Part shown: one piece after another, positions 43,399 to 51,072 of the stretch
How positions within the stretch are numbered: position 1 is the stretch's first letter
Layout of the letters: each line of letters starts with the position of its first letter
From: JANNRR01 sp031401675
GTDB lineage: Bacteria > Pseudomonadota > Alphaproteobacteria > Rhodobacterales > Rhodobacteraceae
Assembly (NCBI GenBank): GCA_031401675.1
Contig: JANNRR010000085.1
Location: forward strand, 24,932 to 88,931
Direction of reading: 5' to 3'
Length of the DNA stretch: 64,000 bases
Position numbers and translations under genes: made by a program
Notes under the pieces: generated by a model
The model's database searches: none
Told to the model about the DNA's origin: nothing
The model's input: only the letters and a program-made list of their open reading frames with translations

Positions 43399-44399
43399 CC
43401 CCGCCGACCCTGACCACCGCCCGCCTGACCCTGCGTCCTGCCACCATGGCGGATTTCGACGCCTATGCCGCATTTCTGGCGACGGAACGCCCGACACACA
43501 TGGGCGGGCCGCATGACCGCGCCCGCGCCTGGGACTGGTTTTGCAACGATACCGCGCAATGGGTTCTTCTGGACATGGGCGCGCTGATCATCACGCATCA
43601 GGGTCGCGCCATCGGCCAGGTCGCGGTCTGTGGCGGGCCGGTGTTCCCCGAGCCGCAACTGGGCTGGTTTCTGTATGACGCCGCAGACGAAGGTCAGGGC
43701 TTTGCCGCCGAAGCCGCCGCTGCGCTGCGCGACTGGGCGCTGGGGCCGCGCGGGTTGACGGCGCTGGTGGCCTATATCGACCCGGCCAATGCCGCTTCAA
43801 TCCGTCTTGCCGAACGGCTGGGCGCGCGGCGCGACACGCGGGCCGACACGCCGGGCGGCGTGGCGACCGGCGTCTGGCGCTTTGCGGGTGGCGTCACGCT
43901 GACCACCGAGCGACTGGTGCTGCGCAAGCCGCGGGTGAGCGACCTGCCCGAATGCGTGGCCTTCTGGTCCTCGCCTCGCTGCGCCATGATGGGCGGGCCG
44001 ATATCGCCAGAAGATACAGCCAAGGCGCTGGAGAAGGTCATCACCCTGTGGGACCTGCGCGGCTTTGGACTGTTCGCCGTCACGCTGAAGGGATCAGACC
44101 GCGCGGTGGGCTTCGTCGGCCCCTGGCAGCCGGTGAATTACCCCGAGCCCGAAATCGGCTGGAACCTGTGGGAAGCGGCGCTGGAGGGCAAAGGCCTGGC
44201 CTTCGAGGCGGTCTCGGCTGCCCGCGACTGGTTCTTTGCGACCAGCGGTCACAGAACGGCAGTCAGCTATACCCATCCCGACAACTCCCGTTCGCACCGC
44301 CTGTGCGCGCGCCTGGGTGCCGTGCATGACCCCGATACCCCGCAGATTGACCCGCCAGAGCGGATCTATCGCCATTTCACAGGGGGAGTTGCCGCATGA
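43395..44399 (+). CDS. Two-domain GNAT acetyltransferase fusion, array member 4
   Basis: Protein of 334 residues with two full GNAT domains, about twice the length of its neighbours. Domain 1 (1-166) has RLTLRPATMADF, HMGGP, DEGQGFAAEAAAAL and YIDPANAASIRLAERLGA. Domain 2 (167-334) has ERLVLRKPRVSDL, MMGGP, LEGKGLAFEAVSAA and YTHPDNSRSHRLCARLGA. The joint at 43893-43904 reads GTCACGCTGACC; the member 3/4 boundary has the same bases interrupted by 17 extra ones carrying the stop/start, so a 17-nt deletion would create the fusion. ATGA overlaps with both neighbours. Confidence 0.92.
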   Translation: MTPPTLTTARLTLRPATMADFDAYAAFLATERPTHMGGPHDRARAWDWFCNDTAQWVLLDMGALIITHQGRAIGQVAVCGGPVFPEPQLGWFLYDAADEGQGFAAEAAAALRDWALGPRGLTALVAYIDPANAASIRLAERLGARRDTRADTPGGVATGVWRFAGGVTLTTERLVLRKPRVSDLPECVAFWSSPRCAMMGGPISPEDTAKALEKVITLWDLRGFGLFAVTLKGSDRAVGFVGPWQPVNYPEPEIGWNLWEAALEGKGLAFEAVSAARDWFFATSGHRTAVSYTHPDNSRSHRLCARLGAVHDPDTPQIDPPERIYRHFTGGVAA

Positions 44400-44905
44400 C
44401 GACCGTGCTGCACACCGCCTACCTGACCCTGCGCCTGCCCGGCCCGCAGGATGCACGGATGCAAGCATCCTTCCTCGCCTCCGACCGTTCCGCCTACGTG
44501 GGCGGCCCGATGACCGCCGGTGCCGCGTGGCGCGCGCTGGCCTACATGATCGGCCACTGGACGATGCGCGGTTTCGGCATGTGGACGGTCACGCTCAGGG
44601 GCTCGGATCAGGCGCTGGGGCTGGTGGGGCTGTATTACCCGCCGGATTGGCCAGAGCGCGAGGTCGGCTGGCATATCTGGGACCCCGCAGCCGAAGGCAA
44701 GGGCTATGCGTTCGAGGCGGCGACCGCTGCCCGTAGCCATGCCTTCGACACGCTCGGCTGGCCGACGGCGGTCAGCTACATCGACCCGGGCAACAGCCGC
44801 TCCGTCGCGCTTGCCGAACGCCTGGGCGCCAGGCTCGATCCGCAGGCCAGAGTGCCGGAAAACCATGCCGTGCAGGCCTATCGCCACCCGCGAAAGGTCA
44901 CGTGA
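44396..44905 (+). CDS. GNAT acetyltransferase, array member 5
   Basis: GNAT acetyltransferase, 169 residues. Features: YLTLRLPGPQDARM, YVGGP, GHWTMRGFGMWTVTLRGSD, AEGKGYAFEAATAARSHAFD and YIDPGNSRSVALAERLGA. It is closest to member 1 and to domain 2 of member 4 in the HW/D-x-RG-FG region. Its stop overlaps the next start by 4 nt if GTG is used, or by 1 nt if the ATG at 44905 is used. Confidence 0.92.
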   Translation: MTTVLHTAYLTLRLPGPQDARMQASFLASDRSAYVGGPMTAGAAWRALAYMIGHWTMRGFGMWTVTLRGSDQALGLVGLYYPPDWPEREVGWHIWDPAAEGKGYAFEAATAARSHAFDTLGWPTAVSYIDPGNSRSVALAERLGARLDPQARVPENHAVQAYRHPRKVT

Positions 44906-45435
44906 TGTATCATCTGGATACCCCCACACTGACCACCGAACGGCTGGCCCTGCGTGCGCCGCAACTTGCCGACTGGCCCGGCCTTGCCGGCTTTCTCACC
45001 AGCGACCGCGCCCGCTTCGTCGGCGGGCCGGTGACGCGGGAACGGGCGTGGCGCGGCTTTGGGCATCTGGTCGGCCATTGGGTGTTGCGCGGCTATGGCA
45101 CATTCATGATCACGCTGCACGGTTTTGCCGCCCCGATCGGCATGGCTGGCCCCTGGTTCCCCGAAGGCTGGCCCGAGCAGGAAATCGGCTGGTCACTTTT
45201 TACCGACAGCAACCAGCGCAACGGTTACGCCGCCGAGGCTGCCCGCGCCTGCCTTGCCCACGCGTTCGGACCCTTGGGGTGGACCACCGCCGTCAGCTAT
45301 ATCGACCCCGCCAACGCCCGCTCCGTCGCTTTGGCTGAACGGCTGGGCGCGACGCTCGATCCACTCGCCGCCACACCCGACCCGGCAGACCCTACGCTGG
45401 TCTATCGCCACACCCGCCCCGGCGGTGCCGCATGA
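44902..45435 (+). CDS. GNAT acetyltransferase, array member 6
   Basis: GNAT acetyltransferase, 177 residues from the GTG at 44902; the ATG at 44905 would lose one residue. Features: ERLALRAPQLADW, FVGGP, GHWVLRGYGTFMITLHGF, SNQRNGYAAEAARACLAHAF and YIDPANARSVALAERLGA. Motif A keeps the canonical Q-x-x-G-x-A form, unlike most of the array. ATGA overlap with member 7. Confidence 0.92.
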   Translation: MMYHLDTPTLTTERLALRAPQLADWPGLAGFLTSDRARFVGGPVTRERAWRGFGHLVGHWVLRGYGTFMITLHGFAAPIGMAGPWFPEGWPEQEIGWSLFTDSNQRNGYAAEAARACLAHAFGPLGWTTAVSYIDPANARSVALAERLGATLDPLAATPDPADPTLVYRHTRPGGAA

Positions 45436-46010
45436 CACATCCATTCCGTCCCTGCGAGGCCGCGCCGACCGGCATCGCCGCCGAAATTGCCGCGCATGCC
45501 GCCGCCGCCGTGCCGACGCTGACCACCAAACGCCTGCGGCTGCGTGCTCCGCGAAACACCGACTTCGCTGCATACGTCATGATCGCCGCCACCGCTGATG
45601 GCGACGACCTGACGGACCCTGCAGTCCGCGATGCGCTTTGGCTGGATTTCGCGCAGATGGCCGCCGGCTGGTTGTTGCGCGGGAGCGGAGTCTGGTCGGT
45701 CGAGCGGCTTTCCGACGGCGCGCTTGTCGGCTTCCTGCCGCTGAACCACGAACAGGGCGATCCCGAACTGGAGATCGGCTGGTTCCTGTGTGCCGCCCAT
45801 CGCGGACAGGGCTACGCCACCGAGGCGGCAGCGGCGGCGCGGGCTTTTGCGTTCGCCACACTCGGCCTGAAGACGCTGGTCAGCTACATCGACCCGGCCA
45901 ATGCCCGCTCGATCGCGGTGGCTGAACGGCTTGGCGCGCGGCGCGAACCGCAGATGCAGGACGGCAGCCTCGTCTACCGCCACCCGGCACCCGGCAGGGT
46001 GGCATCATGA
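45432..46010 (+). CDS. GNAT acetyltransferase, array member 7
   Basis: Last of the array, 192 residues, with a longer N-terminal lead of about 35 residues (MTHPFRPCEAAPTGIAAEI). It lacks the GGP motif, having a DGDDLTDP insertion there. Motif A is the canonical HRGQGYATEAAAAARAF with Arg, and the C-terminal motif is YIDPANARSIAVAERLGA. It ends 61 bp before chorismate mutase. Confidence 0.92.
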   Translation: MTHPFRPCEAAPTGIAAEIAAHAAAAVPTLTTKRLRLRAPRNTDFAAYVMIAATADGDDLTDPAVRDALWLDFAQMAAGWLLRGSGVWSVERLSDGALVGFLPLNHEQGDPELEIGWFLCAAHRGQGYATEAAAAARAFAFATLGLKTLVSYIDPANARSIAVAERLGARREPQMQDGSLVYRHPAPGRVAS

Positions 46011-46071
46011 CACCCGTATGCATCAAAGCTGCATGGAATATGCATGAAACCCACATCAGCCGGAGCCTGCC

Positions 46072-46368
46072 ATGACCGACGCCACCGCCCTTGCTGCATC
46101 GGTGCTGAAACAGCATCGCGACGCCATCGACCGGCTGGACGCGATCCTGGTCTATACCCTTGCCGAACGGTTCAAACAGACCCAGGCGGTGGGTCGGCTG
46201 AAAGCTCAGCACGACCTGCCGCCGTCTGATCCGGCGCGCGAGGCGCTGCAGATGGCCCGGCTGGAACACTTGTCGCAAGCCGCCGATCTGGATCCGGTCC
46301 TGGCCAAGAAATTCCTGACCTTCATCATCTCTGAAGTCATCAGGCATCACGAGAAACTGCAAAAATAA
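46072..46368 (+). CDS. Chorismate mutase, AroQ class
   Basis: Makes prephenate from chorismate for Phe and Tyr synthesis. It has 98 residues and the all-helical AroQ pattern: LKQHRDAIDRLDAILVYTLAERF (first helix, catalytic Arg and Lys/Arg region), VGRLKAQHDLPPSDPAREAL and a last helix with KKFLTFIISEVIRHHEKL. It is a free-standing mutase, not fused to dehydratase. Its site just before rpsP is typical of Rhodobacterales. Confidence 0.93.
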   Translation: MTDATALAASVLKQHRDAIDRLDAILVYTLAERFKQTQAVGRLKAQHDLPPSDPAREALQMARLEHLSQAADLDPVLAKKFLTFIISEVIRHHEKLQK

Positions 46369-46419
46369 CCGAAATCGGCGGTGTATCCGCTCGAAACCAA
46401 CCCCAAGGAGACTATTGAT

Positions 46420-46782
46420 ATGGCTATGAAAATCCGTCTGGCGCGTGGCGGCAGCAACAAGCGCCCGTTCTATTCGATCGTGGCATCGGATGCGCGGATG
46501 CCGCGCGACGGCCGCTTTCTGGAAAAGCTCGGCACTTACAACCCGCTGCTGGCGAAAGACTCCGAAGATCGTGTGAAAATGGATCTGGACCGCGTGAAGC
46601 ACTGGCTGGCGCTCGGTGCGCAGCCGACCGACCGGGTGGCGCGGATGCTGGAAACCGCCGGGGTGCTGGCCAAGCCCGAGCGCAAGAACCTGAAGGCCGG
46701 CGAGCCCGGCAAAAAAGCAAAGGCCCGCGCGACCGAGAAAGCCGCCAAAGCGGCAAAGGCCGTCGAGGCCGCTGCCGAGTGA
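46420..46782 (+). CDS. rpsP: 30S ribosomal protein S16
   Basis: Small-subunit ribosomal protein, 120 residues. It starts MAMKIRLARGGSNKRPFYSIV and has DGRFLEKLGTYNPL, the S16 core, then an Ala/Lys-rich tail of about 35 residues often seen in alphaproteobacteria. AAGGAG lies before the ATG. An upstream open frame to 46381 is not used. Confidence 0.98.
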   Translation: MAMKIRLARGGSNKRPFYSIVASDARMPRDGRFLEKLGTYNPLLAKDSEDRVKMDLDRVKHWLALGAQPTDRVARMLETAGVLAKPERKNLKAGEPGKKAKARATEKAAKAAKAVEAAAE

Positions 46783-46880
46783 TCGGCAGGGTCCGGCCAG
46801 CCGTCTGACATCACGCGCAAATCCTCTGCTGTCCGGCAGAGGCCACTCTGTACAGGATGATCAAGCAGGAAAGGTCCGCG

Positions 46881-47027
46881 ATGATCGGTCGGACAATCAC
46901 ACTTGCGCTTTGCGTCGGCGCATTCTGGCTGGGGATGGAGTTTCAGAAGACCCGTCTGGCCGGTGCCTGCACCAAGGCAGGTGGCAGCTCGACTGCCGCC
47001 GGTCTTTGTCTGGGGGCCGGACAATGA
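46881..47027 (+). CDS. Small membrane/exported protein between rpsP and rimM
   Basis: A 48-codon gene, shorter than usual cut-offs. It begins MIGRTITLALCVGAFWLG, a hydrophobic N-terminal helix, and continues MEFQKTRLAGACTKAGG with a short Gly/Ser/Cys tail ending GLCLGAGQ. AGGAAAGG precedes the ATG by 6 bases. Its stop overlaps the rimM start by 4 nt (ATGA), the same coupling as other genes in this locus. I do not recognise a family. The two later Cys could form a disulfide. Confidence 0.75.
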   Translation: MIGRTITLALCVGAFWLGMEFQKTRLAGACTKAGGSSTAAGLCLGAGQ

Positions 47028-47533
47028 CGCCGGACCGCATCTGCGTCGGTGCCGTTGCCGGATCGTTCGGCGTGCTGGGCGAGGTCCGGCTGAAAAGCTT
47101 CTGTGCCGACCCCGCCGCCATCGCCGACTATGCCCCGCTGTTCACCGAGGATGGCGGCCGCAGATTCAGCATCCGGCTGACCCGTTCCATCCCCGGCGGG
47201 TTTTCGGCGCACTTTTCGGGCGTGGCCACCAAGGAACAGGCCGACGCGCTGAAGGGCATGCGGCTTTTTGCTGACCGCAGCCAGTTGCCATCGCTGCCGG
47301 ATGATGAATTCTACCACGCCGATCTGATCGGTCTGGAGGTGCGGGACACCGGCGGCGCCGTCCTTGGCCAGGTGACGGCGGTGCACAATCATGGTGCCTC
47401 CGACTTGCTGGAAGTGTCGGGGCCCGGTCTGAAATCCGCCGTATTGTTGCCGTTTACTAAGGCTATCGTGCCAACGGTCGATCTTGCTCTTCGCCGGATC
47501 GTCGTTGATCTGCCCGAGGGGTTAGGTGAATGA
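47024..47533 (+). CDS. rimM: Ribosome maturation factor RimM
   Basis: 16S rRNA processing factor that binds S19 during 30S head assembly. It has 169 residues: N-terminal RimM domain ICVGAVAGSFGVLGEVRLKSF, then a PRC-barrel part FYHADLIGLEVRDTGGAVLGQV and the typical end VDLPEGL. Start couples to the small upstream gene, stop to the membrane protein gene (GTGA-type overlap at 47530). Confidence 0.96.
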   Translation: MTPDRICVGAVAGSFGVLGEVRLKSFCADPAAIADYAPLFTEDGGRRFSIRLTRSIPGGFSAHFSGVATKEQADALKGMRLFADRSQLPSLPDDEFYHADLIGLEVRDTGGAVLGQVTAVHNHGASDLLEVSGPGLKSAVLLPFTKAIVPTVDLALRRIVVDLPEGLGE

Positions 47534-48453
47534 GTGCTTCAATTCGCTACAGGCTGTTCCTGGTTACCGCAGCCTTGCTTTACATGGGGCCGCTGATCGC
47601 AGGGCTGGCCGGGCTTGGCTGGCAGATGATCCCGGTCTTTACCCTGATCTTCCTGCTGTGGCTGCTCGTGATGCGCCCGGCGATGTGGCCCCGGCAAGCC
47701 GCCGAATGGCTGACCCCGAGGATGATCGGCAAGGTCCTGCTGTGGATCGCGCTTCAGGCTGCCGTGGTCGCCTTCTGCTTCGGCATCGGGCGCGGCATTG
47801 GCGGGACGATGGGTGCCCTGGCTGACGTGCCAACGTGGGTACCGCCCCTGATGTCTTTCATGGCGATCCCGCTGTCGCGAATCTTCTGGAACCCGGCGCA
47901 TGCCAGCCCGGACGTGGTCGAATTTCTGGACCACGCCACGCTGGATCTGGCGGTTCAGGCCGAGGCTGACGCCAGCCGGCTGCAGGCACAGGCGCTGGCC
48001 GACGGGGCCCGGGCCGATTGCCTGATCTGGGTCAACCGGATCGCCACCCTGCCGGAAGGTGCCGGTGATACGACCATCTTGCGGCTGCTGGAGGCGGCAA
48101 AGCCGCAGACCGACGCGATGGCGCTGCTGGACAGTCTGGCAGAACCTGCCGCGAGCCACCGCGGCAACGCGATGCTGCGGCGGGCGTTCATCCTGCTGGC
48201 CACCGATACCGACGTTGCCGGGCAGTTGCTTGGCCGGGGTCAACTGGCCCGGGCCTTCGATCTGGCCGGTGAGGATGCCGGCCGGCTGCAGCTGTTCGCC
48301 GAGCGGTCGATGGCGGCCCTGCGCCAGCGGCACATGGCGATGATGGATACACCGCCCATCCAGCGCATGCGCGATGTGGCCAAGCGGCATCCGGCGGCGG
48401 GGCCGGCCCTTTTGGCGCTGACCGACCAGATGGACCTTTTGAACAACGCCTGA
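47530..48453 (+). CDS. Unrecognised membrane protein inside the rimM-trmD interval
   Basis: Protein of 307 residues, family not recognised. Three hydrophobic segments lie in the first 120 residues (VTAALLYMGPLIAGLAGLG, IPVFTLIFLLWLLVM and VLLWIALQAAVVAFCFGIG), with a fourth possible. The rest, from residue 120 on, is soluble and helical, Ala-rich, and contains FLDHATLDLAVQAEADASRLQ and AKRHPAAGPALLAL. Overlaps rimM by 4 nt and precedes trmD by 200 bp. Placement in a ribosomal operon suggests only co-expression. Confidence 0.85.
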   Translation: MSASIRYRLFLVTAALLYMGPLIAGLAGLGWQMIPVFTLIFLLWLLVMRPAMWPRQAAEWLTPRMIGKVLLWIALQAAVVAFCFGIGRGIGGTMGALADVPTWVPPLMSFMAIPLSRIFWNPAHASPDVVEFLDHATLDLAVQAEADASRLQAQALADGARADCLIWVNRIATLPEGAGDTTILRLLEAAKPQTDAMALLDSLAEPAASHRGNAMLRRAFILLATDTDVAGQLLGRGQLARAFDLAGEDAGRLQLFAERSMAALRQRHMAMMDTPPIQRMRDVAKRHPAAGPALLALTDQMDLLNNA

Positions 48454-48657
48454 ACGCAGGACCGGTGACTGCAAGACCGGCACATCGGCTTCGCCGAAAG
48501 TGTCCGCCCGGATGACGTCGGTTCGGATTGAGGCTGGGGCCTCGCCATCGCCGCCTGCCTCCGGGCTCTTGCCATCCGGGAGCAGGGCGCGCACTCTGGG
48601 CTCCGGTCTGGAGGACCCGGTCCCGAGGGCTGCGGGCCAGACGCTGAGGCAGGACTG

Positions 48658-49491
48658 ATGACCGACGAAGCTACGAAATCGCATGGCCGCCTGGCGATCT
48701 CGGCCTCGGTCAAACCTCGCGAACTGATGACAGGGACACCCCGGTTGCAGGGGGTCTGGACGGCAAAGGTCATCACCCTGTTCCCCGAAGCCTTTCCCGG
48801 CATTCTCGATCTGAGCCTGACGGGCAAGGCCCGCGAAATGGGGCTCTGGGCGCTGGAAACCCTTGATCTGCGCAGCTTCGGCATCGGTCGTCACCGCAAC
48901 GTCGACGAGCCGCCTGCCGGTGGTGGCGCGGGCATGGTGCTGCGCGCCGACGTGGTTGCCGCCGCGCTGGACGAAGCGGCAATCGGTGTTCCGGCGGATC
49001 GCGGGCGCTGGCCGCTGGTCTATCCTTCCCCGCGGGGAAGGTCGTTCGATCAGGCCACCGCCGAAAACTGGTCGCGGGCCGACGGTATCACCCTGCTTTG
49101 CGGCCGGTTCGAGGGCGTCGACGAACGGGTGCTGCATACCTATGGCATTCAGGAAATCTCGTTGGGGGACTTTGTGTTGACCGGTGGCGAGATCGCGGCA
49201 CAGGCCTTGATTGATGCAACCGTCCGGCTTATACCCCGCGTGCTCGGGAATCAGGCGTCGACCGAGGAGGAATCGTTCTCCGAAGGTCTGCTGGAACACC
49301 CGCACTATACGAAACCCGCAGTCTGGCAGGGCCATGAGATACCCGAAATTCTCCTTTCGGGCCATCATGGCAAGATCGCTGACTGGCGGCGGGCAATGGC
49401 CGAAAGGCTGACACGGCAACGTCGACCTGACCTCTGGCGGGCTTGGTGTGCAGCGCACAACAGGGACCCGATGGCAGACCAAGAGCTCTAG
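48658..49491 (+). CDS. trmD: tRNA (guanine-N1)-methyltransferase
   Basis: SPOUT-class enzyme that methylates G37 of tRNA. It has 277 residues, about 30 more than usual at the N-terminus (lead MTDEATKSHGRLAISASVK); the core begins WTAKVITLFPEAFPG. Motifs: NVDEPPAGGGAGMVLRAD, LLCGRFEGVDERV, EISLGDFVLTGGEIAA (knot) and LLEHPHYTKPAVW. A GAGGCAGGA site precedes the ATG at 48658, supporting the longer form; an inner ATG at 48727 is an alternative. Confidence 0.96.
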   Translation: MTDEATKSHGRLAISASVKPRELMTGTPRLQGVWTAKVITLFPEAFPGILDLSLTGKAREMGLWALETLDLRSFGIGRHRNVDEPPAGGGAGMVLRADVVAAALDEAAIGVPADRGRWPLVYPSPRGRSFDQATAENWSRADGITLLCGRFEGVDERVLHTYGIQEISLGDFVLTGGEIAAQALIDATVRLIPRVLGNQASTEEESFSEGLLEHPHYTKPAVWQGHEIPEILLSGHHGKIADWRRAMAERLTRQRRPDLWRAWCAAHNRDPMADQEL

Positions 49492-49536
49492 GGTCGCGCT
49501 CATCAGCGGGATAACCGCGCATCGAAAGGAGTTGCG

Positions 49537-49908
49537 ATGGATTTTATCGCACAGCTGGAGGCCGAACAGATCGCGGCACTCGGCAAGACCATTCCCGATT
49601 TCAAATCGGGGGATACGATCAAGGTTGGATACAAGGTCACCGAAGGTACCCGCAGCCGGGTACAGGCCTACGAAGGCGTTTGCATCTCGCGCAAGGGCGG
49701 CGGCATCTCGGCCTCGTTCACCGTCCGCAAGATCTCGTTCGGCGAGGGGGTGGAACGGGTGTTCCCGCTCTATTCCACCAACATCGATTCCATCGAGGTG
49801 GTCCGCCGTGGCCGGGTGCGCCGCGCCAAGCTTTATTACCTGCGCGACCGTCGTGGCAAATCGGCCCGGATCGCCGAAGTCGCCAACTACAAAGCCAAAG
49901 ACGCGTGA
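49537..49908 (+). CDS. rplS: 50S ribosomal protein L19
   Basis: Large-subunit protein near the 30S-50S interface, 123 residues. It has FKSGDTIKVGYKVTEGTRSRVQAYEGVC, GISASFTVRKISFGEGVERVFPLY and VRRAKLYYLRDRRGKSARI, all typical of L19. AAAGGAG precedes the start. Followed 10 bp later by rpmE. Confidence 0.98.
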   Translation: MDFIAQLEAEQIAALGKTIPDFKSGDTIKVGYKVTEGTRSRVQAYEGVCISRKGGGISASFTVRKISFGEGVERVFPLYSTNIDSIEVVRRGRVRRAKLYYLRDRRGKSARIAEVANYKAKDA

Positions 49909-49918
49909 GGGCACAGCG

Positions 49919-50140
49919 ATGAAAAAAGACATTCACCCCGAGTATCACGCGATCACCGCCAAAATGACCGATGGCACGATCATCAACATGAAATCAACCT
50001 GGGGCAAGGCGGGCGACCAGATGGCTCTCGACATCGATCCGCTGTCGCACCCGGCCTGGACCGGCGGCAATGCCAAGCTGATGGATACCGGCGGCCGGGT
50101 ATCGAAGTTCAAGAACAAGTATGCCGGCCTTGGGTTTTGA
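49919..50140 (+). CDS. rpmE: 50S ribosomal protein L31, zinc-free type
   Basis: Ribosomal protein of 73 residues beginning MKKDIHPEYHAITAKM, with the end FKNKYAGLGF. It has no cysteine at all, so it is the C-minus form without a zinc ribbon. Last gene of the ribosomal run; a perfect stem-loop lies about 60 bp downstream. Confidence 0.97.
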   Translation: MKKDIHPEYHAITAKMTDGTIINMKSTWGKAGDQMALDIDPLSHPAWTGGNAKLMDTGGRVSKFKNKYAGLGF

Positions 50141-50198
50141 TCAAGCAGCGTTGCGCGCGGCGTAGTGCTTTGCAAATCACTGCCCACAACCTATAGTC

Positions 50199-50224
50199 AA
50201 GGCGCGCCCGATTTGGCGCGCCTT
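50199..50224. terminator. Perfect stem-loop after rpmE
   Basis: Arms aaggcgcgcc (50199-50208) and ggcgcgcctt (50215-50224) with a 6-base loop. No T-run follows, so termination is plausible but not certain; it lies 39 bp before mipZ. Confidence 0.6.
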
Positions 50225-50262
50225 ACCAATTCTGCTTGATCGAGCCAGCAAGGGGGCAGACC

Positions 50263-51072
50263 GTGGCGCATATCATCGTGGTCGGCAACGAAAAGGGCGG
50301 GTCGGGCAAGTCCACGACGTCGATGCATGTTGCCACCGCCCTGGCGCGGATGGGCCACCGGGTTGGCGCGCTTGACCTTGATCTGCGTCAGAAAAGCTTT
50401 GCCCGCTATCTGGAAAACCGCGCTGTCTATTGCAGAAAGATGGACAAGGCGCTGCCGTCGCCGGTCTACCGTGACTTGCCAGAAGTCGATCAGTCCAAGC
50501 TCGGACCAAACGAAAACATCTTTGACACCCGCCTGTCAGCGGCCGTGACCACATTGGAAACCGAATCGGATTTCATCGTGATCGATTGCCCCGGCTCGCA
50601 TACGCGGCTGAGCCAGGTGGCGCATTCGCTGGCCGATACGCTGATCACGCCCTTGAATGACAGCTTCATCGATTTCGATCTGTTGGCCCGGGTCGACCCG
50701 GACAGCGGCCAGGTGCTAGGTCCGTCAATCTATGCGGAAATGGTTTGGAGCGCGCGGCAGCTTCGGGCGCAGGCCGGCCTCAAGCCGATTGACTGGATCG
50801 TGCTGCGCAACCGGCTGGGGGCGCAACAGATGCACAACAAGAAGAAGGTGGGGGCCGCTTTGGAAGACCTGTCCAAACGGATCGGCTTCCGGGTTGCGCC
50901 CGGCTTTTCCGAGCGCGTGATCTTTCGGGAATTGTTCCCGCGCGGCCTGACGCTGCTTGACCTGAAGGATGTCGGCGTCGACGGGCTCAACATCTCGAAC
51001 ATCGCGGCACGGCAGGAAGTGCGCGACCTGATGCGCGAGCTCAGGCTGCCAGGCGTGCGTGGCGATTCTTGA
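50263..51072 (+). CDS. mipZ: Division-plane positioning ATPase MipZ
   Basis: ParA-type ATPase that forms gradients from the poles and limits FtsZ rings to mid-cell in alphaproteobacteria. The GTG at 50263, after AAGGGGGC, gives 269 residues starting AHIIVVGNEKGGSGKSTTSMH (deviant Walker A). DLDLRQKSFARYLENR and VIDCPGSHTRLSQ follow, and IDWIVLRNRLGAQQMHNKKKV is typical of MipZ rather than ParA. No parB adjoins it. Its 3' end overlaps a small gene on the other strand by 32 bp. Confidence 0.95.
   Translation: MAHIIVVGNEKGGSGKSTTSMHVATALARMGHRVGALDLDLRQKSFARYLENRAVYCRKMDKALPSPVYRDLPEVDQSKLGPNENIFDTRLSAAVTTLETESDFIVIDCPGSHTRLSQVAHSLADTLITPLNDSFIDFDLLARVDPDSGQVLGPSIYAEMVWSARQLRAQAGLKPIDWIVLRNRLGAQQMHNKKKVGAALEDLSKRIGFRVAPGFSERVIFRELFPRGLTLLDLKDVGVDGLNISNIAARQEVRDLMRELRLPGVRGDS

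Noticed and set aside
47539..49932. Very long open frame (797 codons) on the minus strand
   Set aside because: It runs antisense through rimM-trmD-rplS, has no recognisable domain or ribosome site, and is explained by high GC in third codon positions.
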